From Cordilura impudica (Eukaryota; Arthropoda; Insecta; Diptera; Scathophagidae): a stretch of 64,000 bases of DNA. The notes below the pieces were generated by a model. The model searched no databases, was not told the DNA's origin, and saw only the letters and a list, made by a program, of their open reading frames with translations. The position numbers were made by a program, and so were the translations under genes. Below are positions 11,575-22,058 of this stretch, piece by piece. The stretch's first letter is position 1. Each line of letters opens with the position of its first letter. The stretch spans positions 166,219,961 through 166,283,960 of the forward strand of contig OY821521.1 of assembly GCA_963682025.1 (NCBI GenBank). Reading direction: 5' to 3'.

Positions 11575-13770
11575 ATTACACTAGCCAACAAGGTTTTGGA
11601 ATGGAGCAACCAAATACCTTTCCTAGGGTAATTTGGTGGGCTGAATTCGAATCTGTAATTGGTTATTCTCTATCACGTCAGGTTTTGGAGATACAAAAAA
11701 AATATTTTTTATTCATTTTTTACATAAAAAATCATTAGTTTATTTAAAAATCAATGAATTTTCAAAAGTGAATGGCGTTATTTGAACGTCGTTTGTATTT
11801 TGTTGGTTCGGTTTCAAGTATTAGAGTCCAGCAATAGTCTGGCAGCTTTTGTCCCATATGAAATTTCTTTAAATGTTCATAAAATCTTAGTGAGCATGCT
11901 CCCCTTGTTCGTTGCTCACCGCACCTAGGTTTTGTGGAAAAAAATCTAAAATTTAGATTCTAAATGCGAATGAAGAAAATACATTTTGAGTGACATTCGT
12001 GCACTTAATTCGTGATAATTTTTCAATAATTCAGCAACAATTTGCTGTAGTTTTCACTGTTACTGTTTCCAAGGAAACTATCCACGATGCTTTTGAAAGA
12101 TTTCCAGGCTGCATATTCTTTCTCCAATAAACATTGTGAAAAATTGTCATAATTCAATAGCTTCCTGATCTGATGGCCAACAAATATGCCTTCTTTGACT
12201 TTAGCATATGAAATTTTAGGAAAAACCGCTAACAAATATTTAAATGCTGCACCATCTATGTCCAGAGCCTTGACAAAGTTCTTATATAAATATATTGATT
12301 CCTATAATTCCAAGTTGGAACAAAGCGCCGTAACGAAATTCTTCCATCGGCATCTGTCCTGTGCCATTAGTCTTATCTCAGACCAAGTTCTTAAAAGGCC
12401 CAATTTTATGTTCAGCGACGGAAGAAGAACGTCATTTGGATAAATTAATGGTTTATTTGAAATGTTTTGTTTTCCTGGTGAATACTTAGTTCTTTTTGGC
12501 GGCCACTCTGTTCTGACGTAATGGTGAAATGTAGCGCGACTATCCCATAGACAAAGGAAACAACAATATTTTGTGAAACCTCCTTGCATACCAGTCAACA
12601 AAACAATGACCTGAAACTGGTTTTATTACAGTTATTTACGATGGTTTATACTATATATATAAGGAAACTTAAATCATACACCTTAAGGTCACCACAGAAC
12701 TTCCATTTATGATCGTTGTATTTAAGTAATGTCAAACTTTCAGTTAGTGGTTCATAATTTTGCTTTGCATTAATGGCATGAGCAATTGGTATGGATGGTT
12801 CTTCATTCCCATTATGCAAAATAAGAGCCTTTAAACTGTACTTAGAGATATCAATAAATAATCTCCCTTCAGTTTTGTCATATGGCTGATTTATTTTTTG
12901 AAATAAACCATCAGCATCAGTACAGTATAGAATAGAGTGTTTCTTTTCAAAATATGCAGCCAATTCCAAGCTTCTATCTCTACAGATTGTTACTTTTGTC
13001 CCAATTGCAAGATGTTTACACTGTTGCGTGCGTGAAGCTAGTAATTCTGCGTCTTGCTTCGTTAAATGTAAATCCCGAATTAGATTATTCAGCTCAGCTT
13101 GAGTCACTAAATGGCGTTCAACATCAGCCTCATACAAACTACCACTGCTGTTGAAAGATGTTTCGAACTCACTGCTCGTAGCACTGGGAATGTCTGGTAA
13201 TGGATTATTTGGTGTACGTTGAACTGGTTTGGAAACCGATGGGACATTCGCGTAAGTCAAACTTTTTCGATTTTTCATATTGAATCCAGCAACTTTTGTT
13301 AAACAGAAATAACAATCGGTTGACTCTCTCCAAAGTACTGGAATTGAAAAATCGAAATAAATTTTCTTGCCATTTGATCACTTATATAAAACAATTCTAC
13401 AACTATTGTAAAACATTGTCGGTGTGCACGCTTTGTCCAAGTTTCTGACAGCAAAACCGAAATAATGTAAATATGCATATTTTAATGATTCACATATTGC
13501 ATATCCTTTTCTTCCAACCAAAAATATTCACCACCCACAAAGCAAAAATAGCTTTAATCAGTAACACACGATCTCCCTGACGTGCTTAAACGCTACTATT
13601 ATGAAGATTTAGAATGAATGTGGGCTTCTATTAAATTTATAATTGTGAAATTGTAGTGTCAGTATTGACTGTTTTACAGTATTGCCAGCATGCGATTAGT
13701 TAAAAAAACATGCTTCGCTTCTACAGTCAATTTTTTTTTGAATTTGTAAACCAGTGTTATTTTTACTTTT
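11575..13770 (-). mobile_element. fam1 transposon, copy 1
   Basis: A transposase-like gene (11762-13278) lies between flanks that resemble transposon ends. The left flank has a TTTGGTGGGCTGAATTCGAA block (about 11630). The right flank (13675-13760) contains AAACATGCTTCGCTTCTACAG. Both blocks occur together, in one unit, at 25095-25265 (AAACGAAGCATG and GTGCGCTGAATTCGAACC), which supports reading them as parts of the same terminal repeat. Exact ends and target duplication were not found. Confidence 0.55.
11762..13278 (-). pseudogene. fam1 transposase-like gene, copy 1 (near full length, broken)
   Basis: Read on the minus strand from 13278. An N-terminal low-complexity part leads to TQAELNNLIRDLHLTKQDAE. 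The core then shows LFQKINQPYDKTEGRLFIDI, LKALILHNGNEEPSIPIAHA and KWKFCGDLK. A 73-bp GT...AG intron (about 12620-12692) interrupts the gene exactly after GDLK and joins it to GGFTKYCCFLCLWDSRA. The later parts are IKLGLLR, PKISYAKVKEGIFVGHQIRK, AAWKSFKSIVDSFLGN, FPQNLGAVSNEQGE and YCWTLI, with a stop at 11762-11764. Frameshifts near 12400 and several stops after 12025 disable it. I know this motif set from many unannotated insect and hydra proteins. It looks like a transposase; D(FID), D(GDLK) and E(SNEQGE) could be the catalytic triad, which is inference. No superfamily is assigned. Confidence 0.7.
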
Positions 13771-14478
13771 TTGTTGTCACACGATTTTTTTTAAATTTTT
13801 ATTTTAAACTTAAAATTAAAATTTTTTAAATGTTTCCCTTAATATTATTGTAAGTCGCCTAAAATTTTTTATTTATTTTTTTGTCCTTGTTTCTAAATTT
13901 AAACATTTTCATACCCTAAAGTCTGGTTATTTACATATAAACTTGCTAATAATTTCTTGAAAAAAAAATGTTTTTTATTAACAATTTGTATGGCCAAAGG
14001 CGACTCTTTTATATGCGATCCACTGGCGCTCCACAGCATCTAAAAAATGTTAAAAAAATAAAAAGTTTAAACTTATTTTCAGGGAGTTTAAATGCGAATA
14101 CGAATATATAGTATTTCATAAACGAGTTTACGTATATGCATGTGCTTCTTAATGTTCTATTTTTTCTAAATCGTGTAGGTGGAGTGCAATTGTTGTAGAG
14201 GACAACAAGCAGAGTTGCCATACATGTGACTTACGTAGCAATACAATAAGGGATAACATGGTTTTCGTTGAGCCTTAATTATTTTTAGAAATCACTGAAG
14301 TATTAAAAGAACTTGCTACAAGGTTTCGAATCTATTAATAAATTGCAGATTGGTTTGAAAGAAACAGTTAATAGTGTTAAATTTGGCTGTTCCGTATCTT
14401 TGATACTCTTCACTCGTGTTTTAAAAAACAACAAAGGCTATATATAAAATTATAATGCCTATAATGTTGTACAATGTA
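13771..14478. other. AT-rich stretch, no gene seen
   Basis: About 700 bp without coding, RNA or repeat signals that I can support. Confidence 0.5.
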
Positions 14479-14845
14479 TCTATAATATTAATAGGCTGGG
14501 CGATTTCTTGTGACCGATGTTTTGTTGTATCGTTTTATCCCGATTTTGACCAAACCTATATTATTTGAAAGGTATTTCTTTTTAGCCATTTTGCAGATTT
14601 ACAGATTTTTAAATTTTTTCCTTTATTTTAAGTAAATTGCATTTAAAGTTGCTACTAACACATACATAAAATTATACGTGTGCTATGTGTGCTTTATTAA
14701 ATTCGTTAATGTGTTTGTTAATTAGTTTGTTATCTTCATTCACAATAATAATAAACCATAAAAGTGTTGGTTTGTGAATCGGCTACGTTTAAAAATAAAG
14801 CTGCCTAGAAATTGCACTCGAATTTCAAGCGCTGGAATCTGCTAG
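14479..14845 (+). mobile_element. Family H Helitron, copy 1
   Basis: It begins TCTATAATATTAATAGGC after an A. It ends with a hairpin (GCACTCGAATTTCAAGCGC, imperfect here) followed by TGGAATCTGCTAG and then a T. This is the canonical Helitron layout: 5' TC, a 3' hairpin about 10 nt before CTAG, and insertion between A and T. Non-coding and about 367 bp. Confidence 0.85.
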
Positions 14846-14936
14846 TTTAAAATTAATATGTTTGATAATTAACAAAAATTTTATGTACTATATAATTGGT
14901 TATTATCAAGCTAATCAGGCCTAATATATTAATCTA

Positions 14937-15330
14937 TACTAGTATAGCCCAGCACTCGAAATTCGAGTGCAAATTCTAGGAAATATTATTTTTTCATTCA
15001 AGGTTTGTCTTCCAATGTTTTTTTAATCTATATACATATGTAAAAAATTTATGAATATTTAAATGAGCCTCAAAGTATGTTAATCAATTTTAGCCATTCA
15101 TAATTCAACACAGAGCACCTGATATATAATTGAAATCTTTCGCATTAACAGGGTGTAACGAATTATTTTAAATATTTTATTTTATTTTATTTAACTTAGT
15201 ATACTTTTAAGACAGATTAAACATAAATTTTATCATTCTCAGCTTCTCCTCCATATGAACTATAGCTGTGCCAATTTTTACACTCCTCCGCGCCCGCATA
15301 TTGCTTAAAAAGGGAACTAAAAATGTACCT
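14937..15330 (-). mobile_element. Helitron-like element, left arm of an inverted pair
   Basis: Reading leftward, it ends with the hairpin GCACTCGAATTTCGAGTGC and then TGGGCTATACTAG. Its 394 bp recur in inverted orientation at 15834-16213. The shared landmarks include GGAGGAGAAGCTGAGAATGA, GCGGGCGCGGAGGAGTGTAA-type sequence and CGAATTATT. The 3' end is related to family H but the body differs, so it is a sister family. Confidence 0.75.
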
Positions 15331-15476
15331 CCACGTACTAATATCTATATATATATATATATACTATCTATATATTAATATGTATATATTAATATCTATA
15401 TTTTTACCTCCACGTATTATATCTAAATATATATATATATATATAATATGTATATCTTAATATCTACTAGCAAATT
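15331..15476. repeat. TA-rich spacer with a duplicated TACCTCCACGTA block
   Basis: (TA)n tracts alternate with two copies of a block beginning TACCTCCACGTA (about 15326 and 15406), each followed by ATATCTATATAT-type sequence. It is a short duplicated spacer between the two inverted elements. Confidence 0.7.
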
Positions 15477-15833
15477 CCAGCGCTCGAAATTCGAGTGCAA
15501 ATTCTAGGAAATTTTATTTTCTAATTTAATAAAGACCATAAAGGTATGCTTCACAATTCATGTCATTTTAAATGAAGAAAATAAACTCAACACATTAACA
15601 CAAACATTAGTAAATTTAATAGACACACACATAGCATTGTATAATTTTATGCATGTGATAGTAGCAATTTTAAACGATCAAAAAAAATGTTCCAGATACT
15701 GAAAATCTGTAAATCTGGTTCACAGCTAAAACGAAATACCTTTAAAATAATAATTTTTTTTTGTCAAAATCGGGGTAAAACTGTGAAACCTACATCGGTC
15801 ACAAGAAATAGCCTAGCCTATTAATATTATAGA
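15477..15833 (-). mobile_element. Family H Helitron, copy 2
   Basis: In minus orientation it starts at 15833 with TCTATAATATTAATAGGC and ends at 15477 with the hairpin GCACTCGAATTTCGAGCGC-type and CTAG, followed by T. It abuts the right member of the inverted pair (15834) with no spacer. Confidence 0.85.
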
Positions 15834-16213
15834 TACCTTTAGTTCCCTTTTTAAACAATATGCGGGTACGGAGGAGTGTAAAAATTGGCATAGTTATAGT
15901 TCATATGGAGGAGAAGCTGAGAATGATAAAATGATAATGTGTTTAATCTGTCTTAAAAATATATTAAGTTAAATAAAATAAAATATTTATAATAATTCGT
16001 TACACCCTGTCAAAGCAAAAGATTTCAATTATATATCAGACGCGCAGTGTTGAATTATGAATTGCTAAAATTGATTAACATACTTTTAGGCTCATTTAAA
16101 TATTCATAAATTTTTTATATATATAGATTAAAAAAACATTGGAAGACAAAACTTGAATGAAAAAATAATATTTCCTAGAATTTGCACTCGAATTTCGAGT
16201 GCTAGGCTATACT
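15834..16213 (+). mobile_element. Helitron-like element, right arm of an inverted pair
   Basis: It is an inverted copy of 14937-15330, ending GCACTCGAATTTCGAGTGC and then TAGGCTATACTAG (about 16190-16213). Together with the left arm it makes a roughly 1.3-kb inverted structure. Confidence 0.75.
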
Positions 16214-16320
16214 AGAGTAAGCAGAAAGCACCTTATTATATATTTAAGCCGATGTTTCGACAATTTTTGTTGTCTTTTTCAAAGGTTGTGATAATTTGCG
16301 TTTTGATCACATTAAATTTA

Positions 16321-17120
16321 AACAAGTAAGAAAATTATAGTCGGTCTAGACCGACTATAGGATACCCTATACCATGCGTTTAGAGACCCTATCTCTCAGG
16401 CCCAACTAACTGGATATAGAAAATAAGCATAAACCAAATTTGAGTGGGATTTTTATTAATTTTTTCGGCTGCAGATATGAAAAAGTTCATATCGGATGCT
16501 ATATCAATATGGGGACTAGGCCCAAAAATGGACCGATCCTGACCATGTTTGGTAAAGTCTCTTGTATTTTGCAAAAATATATGCAAACAAAATTTGAGAA
16601 GAATCCGTGCAATATTTTTGTTTTTTGATAGATTTAAGTGAAGATCGGGAAGCAGCTCTATATGTGGCCTATGACTAAGAGTTGTCCAATAGGGATCATT
16701 TTTGGACTACTGATTAGTGGATGTAATATATACATACAAACCCAATTTAACTAAGATTTGTATGATAATTTGGATCTTATGGTAATATATGTTGATTTCA
16801 TTGGGGTCATTTGTATGGGGGCTAGGTCTGAACATGGACCGATTCTCACCAATTTCAATAGCGTTCATCCCAATGCCGATAGAAGATCAAATACCAAATT
16901 TCATCAAAATATATTCATATTTGCGACCTGCAGTTTGATTACAAGCTTTACATGGACACACGGACGGACGGACGGACGCACGGACATCGTTAAATCGAAT
17001 CAGATAGTGATTCTGATTCGATCGGTATAATTAAAGATGCGTCTAGGTCAAATATTTTTGGTTGTTACAAACAGCAGCACAAAGTCATTATACCCAAACC
17101 ACATAGTGGTGTAGGGTATA
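16321..17120 (+). mobile_element. Family M (mini-me/HINE-like) copy, well preserved
   Basis: About 800 bp. One end is AACAAGTAAGAAAATTATAG plus the palindrome TAGTCGGTCTAGACCGACTA, followed by GATACCCTATACCATG. The other end is CCACATAGTGGTGTAGGGTATA. ATACCCTATACCA and its complement therefore form subterminal inverted repeats. A (GGAC)n tract lies at about 16960-16985. Palindrome, subterminal repeats and GTCC-type microsatellite match the published description of mini-me/DINE-1-type (Helentron-derived) elements of flies. It is non-coding. Confidence 0.85.
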
Positions 17121-17394
17121 AAAAAAATAAAAATATAAATACGAATAAAATTATTTAACCCGTTTCATTATTTTGTTATCACAGGTAGATGTCAGTTTAT
17201 TGCAACTCCGTAGCTAGTATTTTCGTGCTTTATTAATTGAAAGCAGTTATTAAATGCAATGAGCACATATGTAAATACATACAATTAAAAATTTTTGTTT
17301 GTTTATCAGTTCACGTGTATAAAAAAGCTACAAGGAAAGAACCATTGTTTATCCACTAAACCATTACAAAAAACACAAGAATAACAATAACTAC

Positions 17395-17715
17395 ATCGAA
17401 AAATCATAGTTTTTCGAGCCTTTTTTTACTTTTTCATTGATATCTCGGGACTTATTGAACCGATTTCGATGATTTTAATTAGTAAACTTCTCAGGATGCC
17501 AGTGAAGAATTTTCATTAATAATGATCTACTGCGCTAACCTATTGAGGTTGTGATCGTGTTTTCCCCAGAAGGACTGACGGACATCGATATAGCTACTCC
17601 GCTTGTTATAAAGATCACAAATATGTATATCTCATGGGATCCAGATTATTTCTCCAATTATTAAAAATGTAATGACAAGCTTACATGTATACCTTACATT
17701 ATGGAAGGTATAAAA
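17395..17715 (+). mobile_element. Second mini-me-like family, 3' part
   Basis: It contains GATATCTCGGGACTTATTGA, ACGGACATCGATATAGCTAC, AATGACAAGCTTACAT and a terminal GGAAGGTATAAAAAA. The same ending (AATGACAAGCTTACATATA ... GGTGTGGAGGGTATAAAA) is found split at 19150-23404 and shortened at 33168-33280. It serves as the reference for reconstructing the insertion order around element X. Confidence 0.6.
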
Positions 17716-17869
17716 AATGCTTTATATTCACAATTTTTCAAAACTCACGGAAAGATGATTCTTCATTACCAGTCGTGGTATTTTAAGTTCTAGCTAAAAA
17801 TTGCCATCCAGGAATAAAACGTAAAGGCAGGTTATATAGGAAATTTGTTAATGCATCTGTGGAGCCTTA

Positions 17870-18545
17870 ATAAAAACTCGCTAAGAAGTAACAAATACTT
17901 CAGACCACTTTTGCGCCAAAATGTGATGAAAACTTTTTCAACTTTAATAAATTGATGTAGAAACATAATTTTTTTGGTCTCTATACTTGTAAGTACTCAT
18001 ATATGAAGTATAGTTTTATTACCTCTATACTTGTAAGTACTCATATATGAAGTATAGTTTTATTACCGTTGTTAACCCATTGCGAAATGAGACCAAAGAT
18101 GGAAAATTTTTTTGATGAAATTTTGAAAACTCCTTTTTTAAGTTTTACCAAAATTTTCTTAAACAAAATTTCAAAAAATGGATCAGGCACTCAAAAGTTT
18201 AATTAAATATATGTTATAGATTAACTGTGTGAATTTTTAAATAAATTCCTGTGCCAGAATTTTATTTACAAGGAATTTTTTTTGCAGATTTCGAGAAAAA
18301 TGAGTTTTTTGTGAAATATTCAGTAAATGTACTATTTCTAAATACTTTGTATCAAAAATTGATCAGTTTTCTACTTTTAAATGTTATAATTTATCTTAAT
18401 AGCCTAGGATTTCTGAAAAAATAATATGACCCCTTTAACCCTTTTGGACTTGGGGTCGCCTATAACCCCAAGCTAATGAAAGACAATTTATTAAAAAATT
18501 CAAATATTTTGTAAGTACTGTTGAATTTTTAGATGTGACGCTTAA
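17870..18545 (+). repeat. Unclassified dispersed repeat R, copy 1
   Basis: It matches 43440-44085 over its whole length. Shared blocks include GAAGTATAGTTTTATTACC, ATTTCGAGAAAAATG, CTATTTCTAAATACTTTGTA and TGACCCC...CCAAGCTAAT. No coding capacity is shared between the copies. The family is unclassified. Confidence 0.75.
17980..18067. repeat. Exact 44-bp tandem duplication
   Basis: Two identical 44-bp units (17980-18023 and 18024-18067) start TCTATACTTGTAAGTACTCA. The related repeat at 43.57 kb has a single, diverged unit, so the duplication is recent and local. Confidence 0.95.
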
Positions 18546-18866
18546 AATATAATAACCAAATGTGCAAGTCTTCCATGCTTAAAATTTGGAATAAATTGAA
18601 AAACGTTAACCCATTCCTTGCCGAAGCCAAACTCTGAATTTTGGCATATTTAAATAAATTAATTGTTCTAGTAAACTAGATGAAACCTTGACTATGGGTT
18701 GGGAAATAAAATTGTGCTATGTTTTAGGAAAACTTACTCTTATGTGCTGCTAGGGTTAAAATGATCCAAAATTCAGCAGTGTTTGCAAAATATTTTAATT
18801 TTTTGACTTAAACGTCCAATACTAGCTTGGGGTCATTGGTGGCTTCAAGTCCAAATGGGTTAATGG
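18431..18866. repeat. Short inverted repeat pair
   Basis: The sequence AACCCTTTTGGACTTGGGGT with CCCCAAGCTA (18437-18475) is repeated in inverted form at 18824-18866 (TAGCTTGGGGTCA ... AAGTCCAAATGGGTTAA). The ~350-bp spacer has no gene. It may be the terminal repeats of a small element. Confidence 0.6.
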
Positions 18867-18943
18867 CGTCAAATTATGAAATCATCATAATCATCAAGTC
18901 ATAAAAATAGATAAAATAAAGCACAATTTTATTCAATTATGTA

Positions 18944-19150
18944 CTCAGTACAACTATCTAGGTGTCATTTTGACGCCGAAAATGAGTTTTAAGGAACATA
19001 TTGAGAAAAGAAATTTGTCCTCTAAAAATAGCATAAATTCAACATGGAGCACTTTCTTAAATAAACCGCACATAAATCTAAAAACAAAATGGAGGCTCTT
19101 TCAAGCGGTATGCCGATCTTGCAAGCCTATGCAGCTCAGGTGTGGGGATA
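18944..19150 (+). pseudogene. LINE reverse-transcriptase fragment (thumb region)
   Basis: One short frame reads QYNYLGVILTPKMSFKEHIE and, further on, TKWRLFQAVCRS. This resembles the segment just after the reverse-transcriptase active site in jockey-like LINEs (YLG...LTPKM...H...). It breaks off near 19150 into a mini-me-like sequence. The fragment is orphaned and non-functional. Confidence 0.65.
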
Positions 19151-19240
19151 CTGTTACAGGATGGACAAGTACAATTACAGAATGGACAGAAGGACATCGC
19201 TATATCATCTTCGTTTATTATAAGTATCACGAATATATAT
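19150..19240 (+). mobile_element. Mini-me-like element, left piece, split by element X
   Basis: It contains GGACATCGCTATATC, TTATTATAAGTATCACGAATA and stops at element X. Compared with 17575-17715, it continues at 22002-22058 (TCGACATTTTATTACAAATG, AATGACAAGCTTACATATA) and, after the mariner, at 23369-23404 (GGTGTGGAGGGTATAAAA). Confidence 0.65.
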
Positions 19241-19832
19241 GGGGGTTTCATGTCAAGTGCACCAACTTTTGAAACCAATGTCTTCCGATCGGGATGAAAT
19301 TTGCACCAAGGTTAGTCCTGTTGGATAGTAGTTTAGACACAATTTTTCAACAAGATCGGTCCAGATCTCTCTGAGTTAGAGTGGATCAAGATTTGACATT
19401 TTGGCCAAACAGGTGTTTTTTCTCATCCATGTAACTTATTACCTATTGTTCTTAGAAAATTTTCTCCCAAATAGTTTAGATAGCTATTTCTTCAATATTT
19501 TGGAAAAAAAATACTTTTAAAAAAAAAAAAATTTTAGACTTTTTTTTTGCTAAATTAAAGCATTTTTTGCCTTTTTTTTCAAAAAGGGCATTTTTTTTTT
19601 TTTTTCATAAGAAAGCTTAGGATTTTTTCTTTAAGAGCTTTTTGGTCGCTTAGTGGGATGGGAGTGGGATATCTATCAAAATAAATGTTTTGTAACTCAA
19701 GACAACGGTTTTTCAATTTTTCACAAATGCACTATTTTGAATTTTCTCCTATTTGTATGTAAAACCTTACAAATAAAACTTATACTGAGAAACTAGACAA
19801 ACTAAACTTTCCGAAGGAATATATAACATACC
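19241..19832 (+). repeat. Element X left terminal inverted repeat
   Basis: Pairs with 21434-22001. It differs mainly in the lengths of poly-A/T runs (19500-19610) and a small insertion near 19655. Confidence 0.85.
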
Positions 19833-20143
19833 TAACTAAAATTTTATACCCTCGATACTGTAATACTAAGAATATGTTAACCTCAGGAAAAAAATCGCTT
19901 TTTTTCTATAGAAATGTTGAAAAATTATTATTTTTTATTTATTTTTAATAATAATTAAATTAATGTATAATAATAATAATATTAAAAATAAAAAGATAAA
20001 TAATTTATTAAAATTTAATCTTAATGGCATTAGATCCATTTATATCATAACTATTTTTATACTTAATTTATTGTAGCTGATGAAGTATTTAAGTCTTGTA
20101 AATTTTTAAATACCCAGTCTTTCATCCAGCTTTTTTGTCGCCT

Positions 20144-21426
20144 TTATTTACTGCGTTTGTTTGTCAATCCTTTCTTGGCGTTACTAGGTTCAGCTGTTGA
20201 ATTCGCTGCTGGTTTATTTGTTGTCTTTGGAAAGAAATCGCATTGAATAGAGGCAGAAAACTTTTTCAACTTGAGTCTTCCATCGACAAGCGGTATAAAA
20301 GCATGGTATTGAGCGGTGCCATCGATTGTTACCGCAGCATCGAATCTGCTCTTCAGTGTTTTCAATGTTTCCTGATGATCCTCTTTGCTACTAAAAACTA
20401 TTTTAGTTTCTTTACAATAACTCTTTGCCCAATGGAATAAAGCAGTCGCATCTAAGATGCGATCTTGATGAGAGCACTGGAGGCTATACTTCGCTGCATT
20501 TTTTTTAAGGTTTGCTCCAATACCATCACATGCTCCTTTCCAACATCTTTTTCATGGGCCATAAGATTTGCCAAGCTACTTTTGTTTTTAAAATGTTGAC
20601 GAGCTCCGTCCGAAACGTAGTACCCCTTCTTTACTGTAAATTTAGATTTTAGCAATTTTAGTATTCTCTTCTGGTACTCATGAACTGCAACGGTATCATG
20701 TTTTAAATCGTCGGATATGATTGCCATACTTTTGTGTTCCAGTTTTTCATCTTTCATGTAGTAAATAACTATTGTGAATATAGTTGCTTGGTCGTTATTG
20801 AAGTGGAATGCTTGTATGGCATCCTGAAGAACATATTTATAGTTTTCTGCGAAATCATATGAAATAACGAATTCACCAGACTTCAAATGTATCTTCAAAT
20901 CCTTGAAGAATGACCATTGCTCTTTGACTAAAAAGTCATGGTTTCTCAAGTTTAGCAATCCTGTACACATTTCTTCCACAAAATCATTCACATTTATAAT
21001 AATTGTTTTCAATGTGCATCTGTCAGTCTGAATCCAAGAATCAAATTTGACCTCATCTATGTATTCTCGATTTAAAGAGTTGATTAAATTTTCTTTGATG
21101 AATGTGGTTTTCGGGCAATTGGTACATTCACCTAAGTGGCAAGAAGTTGTTGTATTAGGACACATGGTCAATTTAAGGCAATCGCGGTAATCGTGTAAAT
21201 CTTCTGCCGAATCATCTGTTAAATACTTTAAGTTGATTTCCTTCAACATCAGTTTAACATTTTCATGGTCAATGCAAACGCATACTGTGTGAGTTCCGCT
21301 GCTTCCTGCCAAAACGCAATGTTTTGGCCTCATTTGGGTAAATTTCGTGAAGCCAATTTTAACATCCTCGTGTTCAGATTGAAATGTTGCAAATAACTCT
21401 TTCAGGTTACAGAGAACCATTCTCAT
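20144..21426 (-). pseudogene. Element X transposase-like protein, N-terminally deleted and frameshifted
   Basis: The minus-strand frame from 21426 to about 20540 reads VLCNLKELFATFQSE, IGFTKFTQMRPKHCVLAGSS, GTHTVCVCIDHENVKLML, HLGECTNCP, FVISYDFAENYKYVLQDAIQ, AIISDDLKHDTVAVHEYQK and YYVSDGARQHFKNKSSLAN. A one-base shift near 20537 puts the rest (GACDGIGANLKK ... LKTLKSRFDAAVTIDGTAQY) in another frame, ending at 20144. I recognise this motif series from uncharacterised proteins of aphids, hydra and other animals. YDFAENY, SDG and ACDG look like an RNase-H-fold transposase core, which is inference. The family is usually longer at the N-terminus; here the coding part starts abruptly 8 bp from the right arm, suggesting an internal deletion. 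No named superfamily is assigned. Confidence 0.7.
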
Positions 21427-21433
21427 CTGATAT

Positions 21434-22001
21434 GTTATGAAGGTATGTTACATACCTTCGGAAAGGTTAATTTGTCTAGTTTCTCAGTATAAGTTTTATT
21501 TGTAAGGTTTTGGATACAATTCGGAAAAAATTCAAAATATTGCATTTGTGAAAAATTCAAAAACCGTTGTCTTGAGTTACAAAACATCCCACTAAGCGAC
21601 CAAAAAGCTCTTAAAGGAAAAATCCTAAGCTTTCTTATGAACAAAAAAAAAAATGCCCTTTTTGAAAAAAAAGCAAAAAATGCTTTGATTTAGCAAAAAA
21701 AAGTCTAAAATTTTTTTGTTTTTTTACAGTATTTTTTCCGAAATATTGAAGAAATAGCTATCTAAACTATTTGGGAGAAAATTTTCTAAGAACAATAGGT
21801 AATAAGTTACATGGATGAGAAAAAACACCTGTTTGGCCAAAATGTCAAATTTTGATCCCCTCTAACTCAGACAGATCTTGACCGATCTTGTTGAAAAATT
21901 GTGTCTAAACTACTATCTATTAGGACTAACCTTGGTGCAAATTTCATCCTGATCGGAAGACATCGGTTTCAGAAGTTGGTGCACTTGACATGAAACCCCC
22001 C
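21434..22001 (-). repeat. Element X right terminal inverted repeat
   Basis: Inverted copy of 19241-19832, ending CATGAAACCCCCC before ATATATAT. Confidence 0.85.
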
Positions 22002-22058
22002 ATATATATATTATGGGGTCGACATTTTATTACAAATGGAATGACAAGCTTACATATA

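Larger units (their letters stand above)
19241..22001 (-). mobile_element. Element X: DNA transposon with ~570-bp terminal inverted repeats
   Basis: The left arm (19241-19832) and the right arm (21434-22001) are inverted copies at high identity. Both read GGGGGTTTCATGTCAAGTGC inward from the tip and both end near CTGAGAAACTAGACAAA and CCGAAGG. The flanks carry ATATATAT on each side, compatible with an 8-bp target duplication but low in complexity. Between the arms lies a transposase-like gene lacking its N-terminus. The element sits inside an older mini-me-like repeat. Complete ends and similar arms indicate fairly recent activity. Confidence 0.85.

Noticed and set aside
12186..12443. 85-codon plus-strand open frame
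   Set aside because: Antisense shadow of fam1 copy 1.
16440..17030. Recurring open frames of 60-90 codons in family M copies (also near 41271, 46598, 46909, 48363)
   Set aside because: Related frames recur because the copies are similar. Lengths and stops differ between copies, there is no known domain, and the family is non-coding in other flies.
21435..21644. 69-codon minus-strand open frame upstream of the element X gene
   Set aside because: It lies entirely in the right inverted arm, and the left arm does not keep it open; probably chance.
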